Shown piece after piece: positions 1 through 14,690 of a stretch of 64,000 nt of DNA; the stretch's first letter is position 1; each line of letters begins with the position of its first letter. The DNA lies in contig NC_134032.1 in NCBI RefSeq assembly GCF_964204645.1, positions 9,728,275 to 9,792,274 on the forward strand. Direction: 5' to 3'. Below the pieces are notes generated by a model. That model did no database searches. It saw only the letters and a program-made list of their open reading frames with translations, and was not told the origin of the DNA. The stretch is from Tubulanus polymorphus. Lineage: Eukaryota > Nemertea > Palaeonemertea > Tubulaniformes > Tubulanidae. The position numbers were made by a program, and so were the translations under genes.

Positions 1-2012
1 TTTAGAAGGTGCTCGTAGAGGCAGAAACTAACATGCTAGAAGGTCATCAGAAGGACACTACTCAAACTCCAGTCAGAATTAGATCAATGATAACCTCTTC
101 ACTTAACGCAGATGGGTGAACTGTATTTCACAGAAGTTGGGGTATATAGACAGTTAAGTAAATTTGAGACTATAGTGAAACTCTACCCCCAGTTCGTGTC
201 CAAGTACTGATTTACAGAAGAGAATTCTAAGAATAGAGAAGATCCGACTAAAGAGTTACCTCATTGAAAATGAACTAATATAGCTCATCAGTTAATTCAC
301 AACTCTGGAACTGGTTCCAGTAGACTGCGGTTAAGTTGAGGCTGTTGAGATTCTACCCAGTCAAGTACGAGTATGTATAAGTTTTGAGAAATCATCAAAT
401 GAAATAGACTGCGTGTACGGATGAAAAGCTTTTCCAAACAGAAAATTCCCACCGAGACGAAATAGGAGAAGCAGTGTCTACACTGTGTATGTACGATGTG
501 TTATTACGCCGTTGAGATGATCGAAAATCTTTCGCCCGATATTTATATATAAATCTAAATCCCTCAGCGTCGACAGTTTGTATCGGGATTGATTTCGAAT
601 AATTGTAGCCGATTCGAAGTCTGTAAAATCGATTTGATCTCCTCCTCCTGCGGGGATGTGCGTACCAACCGTGGCGGAACTGGGTCAGTCGTGAATACAA
701 TTCCTCTAGAAATGTACCAGTCCCTGAAGCCTGATTAGGCAACAAAATCTCCCAACCTGATTAGGGGACATAGTCTTCCATATTTCCTAAACCCCTTTTC
801 AGTTTTCAACACCAACTCCGGGAAGGATTTCACCAGTCACAACTAAGTCTTTCTTACCCAAGACTTTGCCAAATGCAGCTGCTGGGAGATCATAAATATA
901 TCTAAGGTTGGGAGGTTTTATTGTGTGACCGAATGTGAGCTTTTGTAACAACAGAAAAAGGTCAGTATAAACGCTCAGTATTCTACACCAACGCCGGGTA
1001 TAATTTGACCTGTCTACCTAAGAGATAGGTTCAACATTATTTCCCAAGGTCTATCTCAGTATTTGACAAAACTCGAGTTTATAGAATTCCACCTCAACGA
1101 ACTCTTACCCCAGAATGTTGCCTACCGCAGCTGCTAGGGGATCGTGTTTCTAAGGTTTGGAGGTCATATTGTAATAAGAATCTAATCTTTTTTCAACAAC
1201 AACAGCAAGAAAAAGTGAGAAAAAAACTATTGTTGAACACGTGTACGGAATACGTATTGACTAAAAACAACACGCAGAAAAATTCGTGACCATCGAACAA
1301 GAAAATAAAAATGCCCTCCTAAAAAAAATATGAAACAATAGACTGCACCGGAGGTATTCGATTCGCTGACGGCTGTAAAGGATACCACAATATTACCGCT
1401 GAACAGAATCCGAGAACAGCCTGAACTGTGAAAGTAAAACGTAATAACGTAATCTCTGGAATGCGGAGATCTATATATAAATCTATAAATGAAAAATATG
1501 CGCGTTATATCTTAAGGGACGATAGACGTCCCTCAATACCACCGACCCTACCATACCAGATGGCTATATATTTATACATAGATCCTTCTCATACCATCGT
1601 ATCATCTTTATTTCATCATCATTATCATCATCCATCAAAATTGTCGATGTTGACCACTTCGGGAAATATGGTCATAATCATCAAAACTTCCACAATAGCT
1701 ATTTCCATAAACTCCCCCATTCGACATGGTCAAAATTGCCACCGAGACACTTCGGGAACAGAAGGTTGTCTTCATAAATCCCTGATGGCATCATAAATTT
1801 ACCTACAAGCGCTTCAAATAATTGGTTGCCTTCGTGAATCCCCTGATGACATCATCATTATATAAACCCCAGTATATCCTTTTAGAAAATAATAGCAATT
1901 CTCATAGACTAACTTGAAAAAGAGGTTGCTTTTCGGCATCTATATATCGCCCAGACTCCATTTCAAAGAAGCTTTGTGTTAAGAAACTGGCCCCCGAGTA
2001 GGGGGAACTTTA
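1..2012. other. non-coding flank, probably intron of the channel gene
   Basis: No exon is recognisable here. Because the channel exon to the right is read leftward and ends in a splice donor, this stretch is probably its first intron. Positions 830-960 and 980-1200 look like two diverged copies of one segment, sharing a CAGCTGCT..GGGATC core and a CTAAGGTT block. Positions 1640-1870 carry two degenerate units of the dispersed family containing GATGACATCATC. Around 305-330 there is a lone copy of the GGAACTGG-TTCCAG type sequence found in several inverted-repeat elements of this window. Confidence 0.5.
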
Positions 2013-2027
2013 TTAAAGATCCCTTAC

Positions 2028-2534
2028 CTTAGCATATGTGGAGGAATAAGGCTCGTCGAACAGGGCCCAAATTTTCGGCTTCACCTTTTGCCAACAGGTC
2101 AACGAGCTTTCATTGACCTCTTCCCAGCCGAATTTTTTCATGATTTCCTCTTCGGTCGGCTTGTCCGTGTCCAATTCTAATCTATCCAAAATGGCCAGCG
2201 TTTCCTGCGTGTCGCGATGCGTCGTGTAGGTCATCCAACAACACGGCTCGACCTGATTCGAGTCCAGACCCCAGAATTCGAGCTCCTCTTCGAAAAGAGG
2301 GCCGCACACGTCGGTCGGGTAGTGCAGCTTTCCTGTGCGATAGTAGTTCAGTATTTGAGCGAATACGCCCGGGTGACGGTCGAAGAAGTACTCGTTCAGG
2401 ACCGGGTCGTAGTTGGCCAGCGCTTCGGTTAGACGAGACAGTCTCGTCGCCGGGATCTTCTTCAAAGTGGCCTTGTAAGTTTCGTGACGGATCCCGCCGA
2501 CATTTATGATGACTCGGTTCTCGGCGTCAGTCAT
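2028..2534 (-). CDS. KCNC: Shaw/Kv3-type voltage-gated potassium channel, first coding exon (T1 domain)
   Basis: This exon encodes the cytoplasmic N-terminal T1 tetramerisation domain of a Kv3 (Shaw) channel. The 169 residues start at an ATG with the T1 opening [11 protein letters not shown], then [16 protein letters not shown] and [13 protein letters not shown]. The zinc-binding signature H-x5-C-x20-CC typical of non-Shaker Kv T1 domains is intact, ending EPCCWMTY. The exon ends with a region resembling the T1-S1 linker ([10 protein letters not shown]). Reading continues four codons to a stop, but the AAG/GTAAGG sequence at 2028/2027 is a good splice donor in phase 0, and family members continue directly into S1 at this point, so I end the exon there. 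The S1-S6 and pore exons are not in the window and should lie beyond the left edge. Shaw identity rests on T1 similarity; a Shab or Shal gene is much less likely. Confidence 0.88.
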
Positions 2535-3529
2535 CGTATCGTCGAGTCCCCGGGTCTCCTTCGCAACAACTAATAGGCGGGCAGCGGATTATTCGACTGA
2601 AAAAGCCGTCTACTGAAAATCCGTTAGAAAACCGTTACGAATCACGCGTATTTAAATATTCGAATATTCGAACCGCCGCCGGGGAAAACCTTTCGAACGT
2701 TCTAAAGCCGACCGTTAATACGCCGGTGGAGATTTCTATTTTCGTCCGGTTCTAAATCCTTCACAAATTCCGGCGTCGCGAATTTCCTGCGAGCCCGATT
2801 TAATCGTATATATGGATCGTCGATCAACGCGGGTAAATGCAATTTACAACGCGACGACTTACAGAACTATAAATATCCATCATCAACTCTCGGTGTTCGT
2901 CCGGCGAGTAACGCCAGTATTCCCTACCGTATCCGCTTCCCATAGCATCTGATTTGCTATTATTATTATAATTCTTATCATTAATATTTCAAATATTAAT
3001 ATCTTAATATTGTCGATAATATTTTCTATTTTCTTATTCCGTGTACATTAAACAAGGCACTCCTATCACAACACAATATTTATGGGGGAGCGGGCCCAAT
3101 CTTCGCGAGCATCGAATTTCCGAAATCGTTGGCGCAAAACAACGACCGTTTTTTCCGATTGCAGACGTCGTGGGTCGGCATCAGCGTCGTAGTCCGAATC
3201 CGCCTCTGGCAGGCACGTTCAATCCGTAAATGCCAAGATCACTGTTGGGAATGTCGTCTGTATTACGTCGCCGCCGCTGCATGTTCACAACCTGAAAAAC
3301 AGAAAAAAATGGAAGGAAAGAATTAGATAAGAATTTCGGATTTTAGGGGGAAAACTGGCAAAAGTCTCGCAAAAAGAGTAAGGAATGTTCGGAAAATTTG
3401 AATTATCGTTCTTTCACTTCAAGCAATGTACGACTTGTTTAAAACCTTGCATCAAAATTCCAGATAATACCTCATCGATGGAAACTGTCCTCCTTTATTA
3501 TTTCAAATCCTAGCTAGGCTTCTACGTCA
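2535..3529. other. upstream flank of the channel exon, nothing recognised
   Basis: This should contain the 5' UTR and promoter of the channel gene on the minus strand. I see no convincing TATA box or additional exon. Short open frames occur at 3041-3326 on the plus strand, but they resemble nothing I know. Confidence 0.4.
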
Positions 3530-3830
3530 CCGTCAGTGGATTTACGGAAGCGGTCATCTTTTCTGGACGGGTATAGGATCAATTTGATGACGATATTGGG
3601 ACTTTGAAAAAGGCAGCCGTATTTTCTAAAGCGTATGAGTAATTTGATGATATCAATATCATCGTGATGTCATTGATTTACGAAGACAGTCTTGTTTTCT
3701 AGAAGTAACGAAGGGGAAATTAGATGATGTCGCAGGGGGAAGTATGAAGTCGGCTTTATTTTCTAGCATCGATTTTAAGATACCATACGGTACGCAAGCG
3801 GCCATCTATTCGGGAATCAGGACCATAATG
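3530..3830. repeat. dispersed repeat family with GATGATGTCAT core, cluster of degenerate units
   Basis: Several degenerate units of about 70-80 bp share the words GGATTTA-GAAG, CAGCCATCTTTTCT-GAAG and AATTTGATGATGTCATAGGGG. The same family recurs in both orientations at about 1640-1870, 12650-12730, 17680-17905, 18690-19130, 29180-29400, 32237-32560 and 33170-33350. It looks non-coding. Confidence 0.65.
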
Positions 3831-4089
3831 AACCATAAAAAATTGAACTAATGATTAAGAACGATCGATATTCGAATGCGCTAGTTTTCGGACACGCGTA
3901 CTGAATAAAAATGAAATCAACCGTTCGCAAACAGTTTGAACAGCGCGCGTGCACGTGAGTGTACCTCGCAGCAAAGCACCGGTGTTGACAGCTTGCCTGG
4001 ATCTAAAAACTGTCACTCGTACAATTCAATCGTTTCCAACAATCTGTCACATCCATGTAATAGCAATAATTAAGCCGGATTTTTGTTAT

Positions 4090-4440
4090 ATTTAGTTTAA
4101 AGGCATTAATACGTCGGAATGGATAGGGAACGAAATCAGCTTAGACCGGTCTTATAGAGAGCCGAAATGGGATTAGAATGGTCATTTAGTTTTTAAATTC
4201 GCCGTAGAATCTAAAAGAGCTTAGACTGGTTTAAAATCACTTAATTGGCTATAGAACCAAAACGAGCTAAGACTGGTCAGATAAGCTTTAGATGAGCTCA
4301 AACGGGTCATAAATGATTTCCGATTGGTTATAGAATCAAAATTAGTTTATGCTGTCGAATGTCATCTATAGAACCAAAATGAGCTTAGACCGGTCTTAAA
4401 TTATTGTATTGGTAATATAACTAAAAACATCCTTCTTCTG
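4090..4440. repeat. degenerate tandem repeat with AGCTTAGACCGGTCTTA words
   Basis: The sequence cycles through AGCTTAGACYGGTC, AAATGGGATTAG and TATAGAAYCAAAA words with a spacing of roughly 60-70 bp. The GACCGGTCTTA word also appears in the inverted-repeat elements at 30067-30200 and 47231-47356, so this may be an expanded terminal part of such an element. Confidence 0.5.
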
Positions 4441-5227
4441 ATTTTCTGATCTAAATGATACGTATGTTCATAATACAGTGCGCCGGTGCAGGGAAGGAAG
4501 CAACATCAAATATAGAACTGACATTTAAAATAATCCCTGGGTTCAGCCAGATTTTCTTGGATTAACGTTGTGACTACGGAGTCACTCGTACGATGAATAG
4601 ATAAGAAATTCTATACGTGAAAAAAAGCAACAGGTGTCAAAAATATATGTATTAATATTCCATAGATTTGTTGAAATTGCCTATCAAATCCACTCCCTCT
4701 CTCCCTCTCTTCCTCGTCCAAAAATTGACCCCTATCTTACTCTCTCGCCGTCCTCTTCTTAGCCCTATTCATCGTTTCTACACTCATCTTCACTTTCTAC
4801 CCTTCCTCTATCTCCCTCTCATTTCCCCCCTCAATATCTCTCTCCCCATCTCCCCTCTCGTTCGCCCATCTATGACTGTTTGTTCGCTCCTCCTTTCGTC
4901 CCTATACCTCTCCCTTTAAACCATCCACTCACCAAATCTCTTATCTCCCGCTCAATTCATATTTCTCACTCTCCCTGTTTCGGCTCAGAACAACACTTTC
5001 AATAATTCCCTAAGTTCACTTTTTGATCTCGTCGATAAACGATTGTGAACGATGATTTCACACGATATACACGATCACGATATTATATTACAATATAAAT
5101 ATATACGCGTATAGAGCTTACCTGCCGTCGATATTCCAACAAAATCCAAATACATAAATAGGCCTAAATAATCGCCTGAAAATTCGAATGAATATATATG
5201 ATATATTTCTCCGATGATAGATAAATC
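4441..5227. other. non-coding, including a pyrimidine-rich tract
   Basis: Positions 4685-4980 are a long C/T-rich tract on the plus strand (CTCCCTCTC words). It produces an open frame rich in Leu, Pro and Ser that I treat as an artefact. Nothing else is recognised. Confidence 0.5.
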
Positions 5228-7503
<2,276 letters not shown>

Positions 7504-7900
7504 ATGCAGAGTTACATTAAAAGCCTGAACAACTTTGCAACTGGGTTCAGAGATATTTCAAACCCACACAACTATGGAACTGGGTCCAGAGTTATATCAA
7601 ATCCACACAACTGTGGAAATGGGTTCAGAGATATTTCAAACCCACACAACTATGGAACTGGGTCCAGAGTTATATCAAATCCACACAACTGTGGAAATGG
7701 GTTCAGAGTTACATCAAATCCACACAACTGTGGAAATGGGCTCAGGGTCAAATCAAACCCGCACAACTGTGGAACTGGAACCAGAGTCATATTAAAAACC
7801 ACACAACTGTGGAACTGGGTCCAGAGTCAAATAAAACCCAAACCACTGTGGATTTGCCGCATCTAGAGTCAAATTAAACCCGAACAACTGCGGAACTGGG
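7504..7900 (+). repeat. tandem array of about 42-43 bp units with GTGGAACTGGGTCCAGAG core
   Basis: About nine units follow the pattern CACACAACTGTGGAACTGGG, TCCAGAGT and ATATCAAA. In some units GGAAC becomes GGAAA. The open frames across it arise because the unit lacks stops. Degenerate units continue to about 8040. The core word matches the termini of the inverted-repeat elements at 21781-21943 and 23953-24067. Confidence 0.9.
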
Positions 7901-8040
7901 TCCAGGGTTCAAAGATTCATTAGAACCACAAACAGACACACACCGTCGAAAGGGTCTAGATTCATTTTAAACTCATATAACTGTCGCGGAATTGGGCCCA
8001 GAGTCAAATTAAACCCGTACGACTGCTGAACTGGATCCAG

Positions 8041-8424
8041 GCACGAACGGATTGTGTTTTTTTTAGTAAACGACACAAAGAAAAATAAATGTGAAGCTCC
8101 ATCAATTTATTATAGTCTGTTACACGTGGAAAAACACGGCAAAGGCGTTGCGCAGAGCGAGAGAGTGAGAAAGCCGAACGGGCGATGATTTCTCAGAAAA
8201 ACTGACGACATTTATCAAAGGAACTAGTGCGAGAAGATGTCATCACGACGAGAGTGGCGAAGGTTGATTTATCGAGTAAAACGAGAACCAACCGACGTCA
8301 CTGAAAACCCGACAACGACGCTACTGCGGCAATCTAGAGCGTTCTACCTGTAGCCGAAGGAGATGACCTGGTTAACCTAGTTTGGCGTTCGCTCTACATT
8401 TGAAATAGGCCATGGCGCGGCTAT
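8041..8424. other. non-coding, nothing recognised
   Basis: No repeat, RNA gene or supported exon is visible in this stretch. Confidence 0.4.
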
Positions 8425-8965
8425 TGTGGCGATCGAGGATTCCACTTGTGGCAAGTCACCGTGGGCAAGTAGGGATCCACTGGGTGCAAGAACATGAACG
8501 TAATGGAGAATAAATGAACGGAAATTGTCCAGGTGTCACTATAGTGTGCAGTAGGACTCTTACTAGTGCGGATATAACGGATTCCACTTGTAACGAGCCA
8601 GAAGGACATTCTATGCGATTATGTTAATTTTCTTTTCTTTGATTTTATCGTGAATACTGTAATCCACGTTTTGCCACAAGTGTAGTTAGAGTGTATTAAA
8701 TCTTATCTATCTTACCTTTCATCAACTATTGCGGCAATGGAAAAACTCACTTGTGGCAAGAGAAGATCCACCAGGTGGGCTAGTGTGCAGTAGGACATCA
8801 ACTTTTGCGACAATAGAGAATTTCACTTGTGGCAAGTGAGGATCCACCAGGTGTGCTAGTGTGCAGTAGTAGATCGTTTGCGGTATGTAGGAATCGACGT
8901 ATAGCGAATGTACAGGTAGCGCTTGTGTGTAGTACGACATCGACTACCACTACAAATTGCGACAT
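8425..8965. repeat. tandem/dispersed repeat with CACTTGTGGCAAGTG word
   Basis: Units of roughly 70-90 bp share GATTCCACTTGTGGCAAGTG, GGATCCACCAGGTG and TGCTAGTGTGCAGTAGGAC. The first word is nearly palindromic (CACTTG...CAAGTG). A second cluster lies at 34870-35268 inside a WDR48 intron, and a looser relative at 19690-20000. Confidence 0.85.
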
Positions 8966-11318
8966 CCACCTGTGACAAGCCTGGCAGGGCTAGTAATTGA
9001 AGTTAATAGGTTCTCCGTGATAAGAACAACTCATTCTTGCTGCGAAAGAACACGAAGCAAAAAATCCCGTCCAACCGATCGGGTTTTTTTACCAGACTGC
9101 TATCAGGTACGCATTCAGCGCGGAGATGACTTTTGTAATGGTGAAATCGCATGATGAAAATAGTTCGCCCTGTCGTTTGTCTGGCCGCGCTGAATTATGG
9201 GTATCGTGTCTTCTCCGAGAGTGGTGATCAGTCAGTCGGCAGATCGGAGGACGCGCGCGCGTTACCGTCAACGACTGATGTTGTTCGCCGGGATTAGCCG
9301 CTTTTCGCATCCCGCGTGCAACACTTTCGACGTCGTTGCCTGGTTACGATAAACACCTGCGAGTAACAATAGTCGCGATGTCGGGTGTTTAATTGTTCTA
9401 TGCGTGTGAGACGTCAATTTTCATTCCGCCGCTTGCGCAAGAGTTAATTGAGTTTGTTACTGCCAGTGAGACGGGGGCCCTGGACGATGTTGTGGAAAAT
9501 GGAAAATGATGGCACTCCTATGAAAAAAACTGTCGTTTACTTACTGATTTAAGATTAATTTCGTCCAAATCTAAGTACGACATTTCAACCAACTAGTCAA
9601 AAAACCCGTTATCGCTGCATTGCAGCTATATTTGAGTTTATTACTGCCAGGGAAACGGGCCCTGGACGATGTTGTGGAGAATGGAAAATCTGTTATCCTT
9701 TTGGGGCGATTCGCGATGTTTTTGAAAATAAATCGTCAACGAGAACAAAATCCTGCCGAAAGATAAACAGCCGTCGGTAAACGAAGTTGAAAAAAAAGCG
9801 TCGACGCTTTTAATTATATGATACCCCCTAATTTGGGGTACACATCTCCCAAATAGTATCATACATATATGTATTGAGAAAGGGCGTCCCAAAAGACAGC
9901 TCATCGGAAAACACAAACTCATTATTTTGGAATCAGACCCTCGACCCACCACTGTGATAGATTGTAGATTGCAGCCAGCCCCCGGCAAGCGAGGTCTGGG
10001 ATAATCTCCGGCAAGCGAGTATATAATGGTATCGATAGCCAATTTACCTAATCGTGACGTGTAAATTAATCTGACCAACCGTAACGGATGGCGATAGCGG
10101 TGGTCAGCGAGAGATGGAGAGAGAGAGAGTACGGGGATAAATCGATGTGTATTCCCTGCTGGTGTTGATGGTTTACCAGCGATTCAATTGCGCTCAAGTG
10201 ATGCTACGCGGTAATTGAGCATTTATAGATCGCCGTGTTACGAACAAGCTTTTACTCGATAACCAGAGGAAACAGGTGCCCGTATCGATCCGTGTTTGAC
10301 CGGTAGGGCAATTATAGTTGGCCGCGCAGACGATCAGCGCCAGCCGATAGAACACCGAGCAGAGAAGTCTAAAGCTGAAAGCCGTATATTTTCAGAGTGA
10401 GTTCAGAGACGGAGTCTTGATATGAGTAGAAATAGGTTGCATTTTGTAAATCGCAATAAAATATATAATCACTTTAAATTCATCAAAAACCCCAGCCGCG
10501 ATCACACGAGCATTTTCGGCTCGGGCCAAATTTGTACCGGCCGGATATTCGTATGGTCAATCGTCGGACGTAAATCAGAGAGGAAACGATGTCCTTCGTT
10601 GCCGCCGCTATACCCCTCCAGACGAAGTCTGGATGATCACTTATGTGAAGTGGAGTTGATAAAACGTCTATAGTGCCTGGTGTGTTTGTAGTTTATTTTC
10701 GATTAAAAACCTCTCAAGTGCTGATAACGATACACGAAGCCTGGACAATCGCTTTTTATTTTCATTCCTGGCTGCAGATCAATTCCTGAATTATATATCC
10801 AACGCAGTGATACGAGTTATAGTGTGTTCAGGCATATTCAAAAACTGATCAATCCTCAATTCAAACTGTCAACCGTCACTAGATCCATCATCCATCGCGC
10901 GCATACGAACCTTCGATGACGTCATGTATTTTCTGCCAACGTCCGACGATTTGTCAGCGCGACTGGCTTCCGGTTGTCGCGCAAATAATCTCTTACTCGC
11001 TGGCGCTGTGTCACCGGGAGTACGGCTGATCGCAAAAACAAACAAAAGCCACGGAGAAACAGAGTGTCGATATAAAACACCGATTGCGCTCGTGGCGAGG
11101 CTTGAACAGCCATAGTTCCGGCAAAACACACCATACAAACCGGGATATGACATTCCGTGAAAAAATATGGCTGCTTCCACAAATTTCACAATGCCATCGC
11201 CACAAAAGTGATGGCCCTTACTACGTTGATTTCACAGACCACTATAGATATGTAATTCACTCTTGAAAAGGTGCGTTCAAAAATACATCAATTATATTTT
11301 CAAATTACTCAATTAGTA
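8966..11318. other. non-coding, one short direct duplication
   Basis: Positions 9449-9510 and 9633-9690 are two copies of a segment reading ACTGCCAG-GA-ACGGG then CCCTGGACGATGTTGTGG. Several overlapping short open frames occur on both strands at 10869-11266, but none resembles a known domain. I see no RNA gene. Confidence 0.45.
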
Positions 11319-11642
11319 CTCGGCAGGGATTCGAACCTGATGGCATCGCTGGAATCAGCCACGGCACGAAACCCTGTCACATTAGACCGGGTGCGAAGGT
11401 ACGAGCGCTGATTTCCGCAAGAAAACTTGCGGCACCAATCAGATTGCCCGTTGTATAATCGCTGAGACGCAAGTTTCATGGATAGATTAAAAATGCAGGC
11501 TTAAATAAAACAGGGTTTCTGATTGGCTAATAATTAAAAGCATCTGAGATGCAGATGTACCAGCGCACCTAGGCTAGTGAGGCAGGTTTTCGTACCGTGG
11601 GGAGTCTCGATGCCATCAGGTTCGAATCCCTGACGGGGAGGA
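11319..11642. mobile_element. inverted-repeat element with tRNA B-box-like ends, copy 1
   Basis: The two ends are inverted copies: CGGCAGGGATTCGAACCTGA plus TGGCATCG on the left, and its complement ending TTCGAATCCCTGACGGGGAG on the right. GGTTCGAATCC matches an RNA polymerase III B-box consensus, but there is no convincing A box or cloverleaf, so I do not call a tRNA. Another inverted pair, GAAAACTTGCGGCACCAATC against GGTTTCTGATTGGCTAATAA, lies inside. A full second copy is at 37696-38023 and partial copies at 5960-6030 and 47120-47205. It is best read as a non-autonomous fold-back or SINE-derived element. Confidence 0.75.
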
Positions 11643-13579
11643 AGCGGAGAAAATGACTGACTCCACGAATCCCTCATCGACATCAAATTACTATACACAC
11701 TTGTATGAATGATGGCTGCCTCATTGAATCCCCGCGTGACATCATCAATTATAGGAAAGACGTCCGTCTCCGCAATCCCCAGATGACATCATCGAAAATT
11801 ACTAATTGCATTGATCTAAACATTCTTTCGGGAAAAGATTGCCGCAAATAATGATAATTCTTAAAATGACATCGAATCTACTCGTATCTAGTTTTTCTAG
11901 ATGCAGCAATTCCATTATCTCCTTATGATTAACTAACATTCTGGAAGGCTAGTTGGCGCACGGTCAAAGCCAGGGATCGCGAACCTGAAGATAATATCGG
12001 TACTACCGCACTGGGCCATGTCTAAAGGGTGGTTTCTATGGTCTGACCCCAGGTTCCAGCCACTGGACACTTGTCTCGTCAATCCGGGGGGTTCTTGGGT
12101 TCGAGTTCTGGTGGCGACGGGGATTCTACCTGGGTCGAAAGTTCATCTCTGGTCGTCTCACCCACTTTGGGAAAAAGGAAAAATCGAACCTGCTTATAGT
12201 TCCCTGCGTGGCTGCCAGCGAATTGAGCATAAAACCCCCACCCACTCTGCGTTGCCCTCTCATGTAAATTGCCTCTTTTCAGATGCATTTCTTCAGAAAT
12301 ATCTAATACGTATGGTGGAGACCGTGGACCTCGGCGTGGCTGCTTTATCCGATGATTTAGCTTCCTTTTCCTTTGGACCCGGTATTTGATTATATCGTAA
12401 ATGTTTCCTGATTACGCAGAGGAATCCGTTACTCCTCGTCATATCGACTTACGCTACTACTAATTAATCATTATACAGTTAATGATAAGATGTTACATGA
12501 GATCTGAACTATCAACGCTCCCTGCTTAAAACGGTAAAGGTGAAACAACCACGTGCAAATTGCATACCGAAGGAACCGCATTTTGTTGTCGATAAACTAT
12601 TCGTTTACGTCTTATTCTCCTTCTAAATTGCCAGCAACATTTCTAAATTTCATAGGGAAGTCATCTTTTCTAGAAGTATCTATAAGGCAATCTGATGATA
12701 TCATAGGGGGTTTATAGACGTGGCCATTGCTTGTGTTGAATTGGGATTACCGGAGACAGCATACTGTCTGGCGCGGTCTTAAAATCAATCACGCCATATA
12801 GGATCTAAAAGCAGTCGTGAGCTTTACCCAAAACCGATCCAAAACGCGCGCAAAAGTGACGTACAGGAAATAAACAAATCGCGGAACCTGCTAAAAGCCG
12901 CAAACAACAGCCCTAGATATGACGCGCACAGAATTTCTGATGGCTTCAATAATTAATTCCGACATTTTCAGAATCAGTCGAAAAAATTTACGGCCATAAA
13001 GCCTCTGTACGACACGTCACGAATTGCACGCAGGCCACGCTAGAATATCGCCGAGTTTCAGCAGCCTTATCTCCGCTAGTCGGTGCACGCCAAGCACTCG
13101 GTTCGGTGGATGGGTTTATCTCGGTCTTGACTGCCACGAAAACAGACAAGAATATATAAACCTTCCCGAGACAACAACGCGAGCGCCTGATTTCGATCGG
13201 GAATTCGGCGCCGCCGTTTTTAGCGAATCTCGCCCGGCTTTCGTGAACGTACGTGACACTTTTGACAACCGAACCGGAAAATGTCATTCACAGCCAGTAT
13301 ATCGTTAAGCCACGCCTCATAAGCGCCGGCCGAATATTCAAACGACAAGTACGAACTACTAGCAATATCATCAGTCAGTGGCCCTAAAGATGGACAGACT
13401 CAGTGCACAATAGGTGTAATGAGTTCGAAACCTCATGATTCAGGACACTTCTTTCCAGCAGCCTTATTTGCGCATGTAAGTTAGTCAGGATATTAAGTTA
13501 GTCAGGATAGTAAGTAATCAGGATATTAACACAAAAAGGAGGATCCAAATCGGGCAACTGACAGCGAAAATAGAGAAAT
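11643..13579. other. non-coding, nothing recognised apart from dispersed repeat units
   Basis: Units of the GATGACATCATC family occur near 11690-11800 and 12650-12730. The open frame at 12018-12389 is a 123-codon stretch without recognisable similarity. No exon is supported. Confidence 0.45.
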
Positions 13580-14690
13580 ACATGTGCCAGGTTCAACTGT
13601 TGAAGCTCTTCACAGCTTCATGGATTCAAAGATACTGCCATGTCTGACACTGAATGGGCTTTTATACCACCAGTGGGCCTTTAATTCTGAACGACCACTT
13701 ATTGAAAGTGTGCTGGTAATAGAATATCCAATGCCCGATGTTTTTTGTTCGTGTTTCAGACGAAGTACCGTACACAATTTGTTAATTCTGAACAATCGTT
13801 TCTTGAAAGTGAACTGATAGAATATCTAACATATCTCATTCATTTTCGATTAAAAACGTATTAGGAGAAGTACTGGACGTACCATTACCGATTGGCAGAA
13901 TGGTGATGGAATTTCCGAGGTTTGCAGATCGATATCTGCGTTAGAAAATGAGTTTCCCAAGGCGGAGAGAATCGTGGAATTAACTACGAGCGTCCTGATA
14001 AAATGTGTTGTCGGAACCGGGAATCTTGTACGTCTGCTATTAGACCACTATTGGAACACATCCTCTGAGACGGTTAACGGGGCTTATCTCCTCGCAGCAC
14101 ATTCCGCCGATCCTCGTTGTCGACCCGCGACCACAATCTGTTGACAACCTGTGTTTTGAATGCGTGGTGATAAAATATGTCTTGCGACTGGCGTTTTTGC
14201 GTGTTTTTTTTAAATCAAAAATATCTCGAAGTTGCGAACACTAGTGAGGTTTGGACGATCACAGATCGAAGTATGTTAATGAAATTTCTAATGCCTGGCG
14301 TTTTTGCGTGTAGTTTACTTTCAATCAAAAATATCTCAGCTGAAGTCCTGAACACATGTGAAGTTCGGATGTTCACTTTTAGAAATGTCTTATGTCTCGT
14401 AATGGTAGTTCATTTTCATTTTGAAATGTCTCAGCTGAAGTCCTGAACGCAAGTGAAGTTTGGATGTTCACTTTTAGAAATGTCTTATGTCTCGTAACGG
14501 TAGTTCATTTTCATTTTAAAATGTCTCAGCTGAAGTCCTGAACACATGTGAAGTTGGATGTTCACTTTTAGAAATGTCTTTGTCTCGTAATGGTAGTTCA
14601 TTTTCATTTTAAAATGTCTCAGCCGTAGTCCTGAACGCGAGTGAATTTTGGACGATCACTTTTCAAAGCGTGCCAACCAGGTTTCTAATG
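13580..14690 (+). repeat. tandem repeat, about 110-bp units with CAGCTGAAGTCCTGAAC word
   Basis: Three well-preserved units between 14330 and 14650 share AATGTCTCAGCTGAAGTCCT, GTGAAGTTTGGATGTTCAC, TTTTAGAAATGTCTTATGTC and GTAATGGTAGTTCATTTTC. More degenerate units extend left to about 13580. Isolated relatives are at 15610-15680 and 21640-21770. Confidence 0.85.

Noticed and set aside
7504-7866. 120-codon frame with NPHNYGTGSRVIS-type repeats
   Set aside because: It is read through a 42-43 bp tandem array in which several frames are open. There is no start context or similarity.
11319-11400. Possible tRNA gene
   Set aside because: Only the B-box is present. No A box, acceptor stem or cloverleaf could be drawn, and the sequence is an inverted-repeat terminus.
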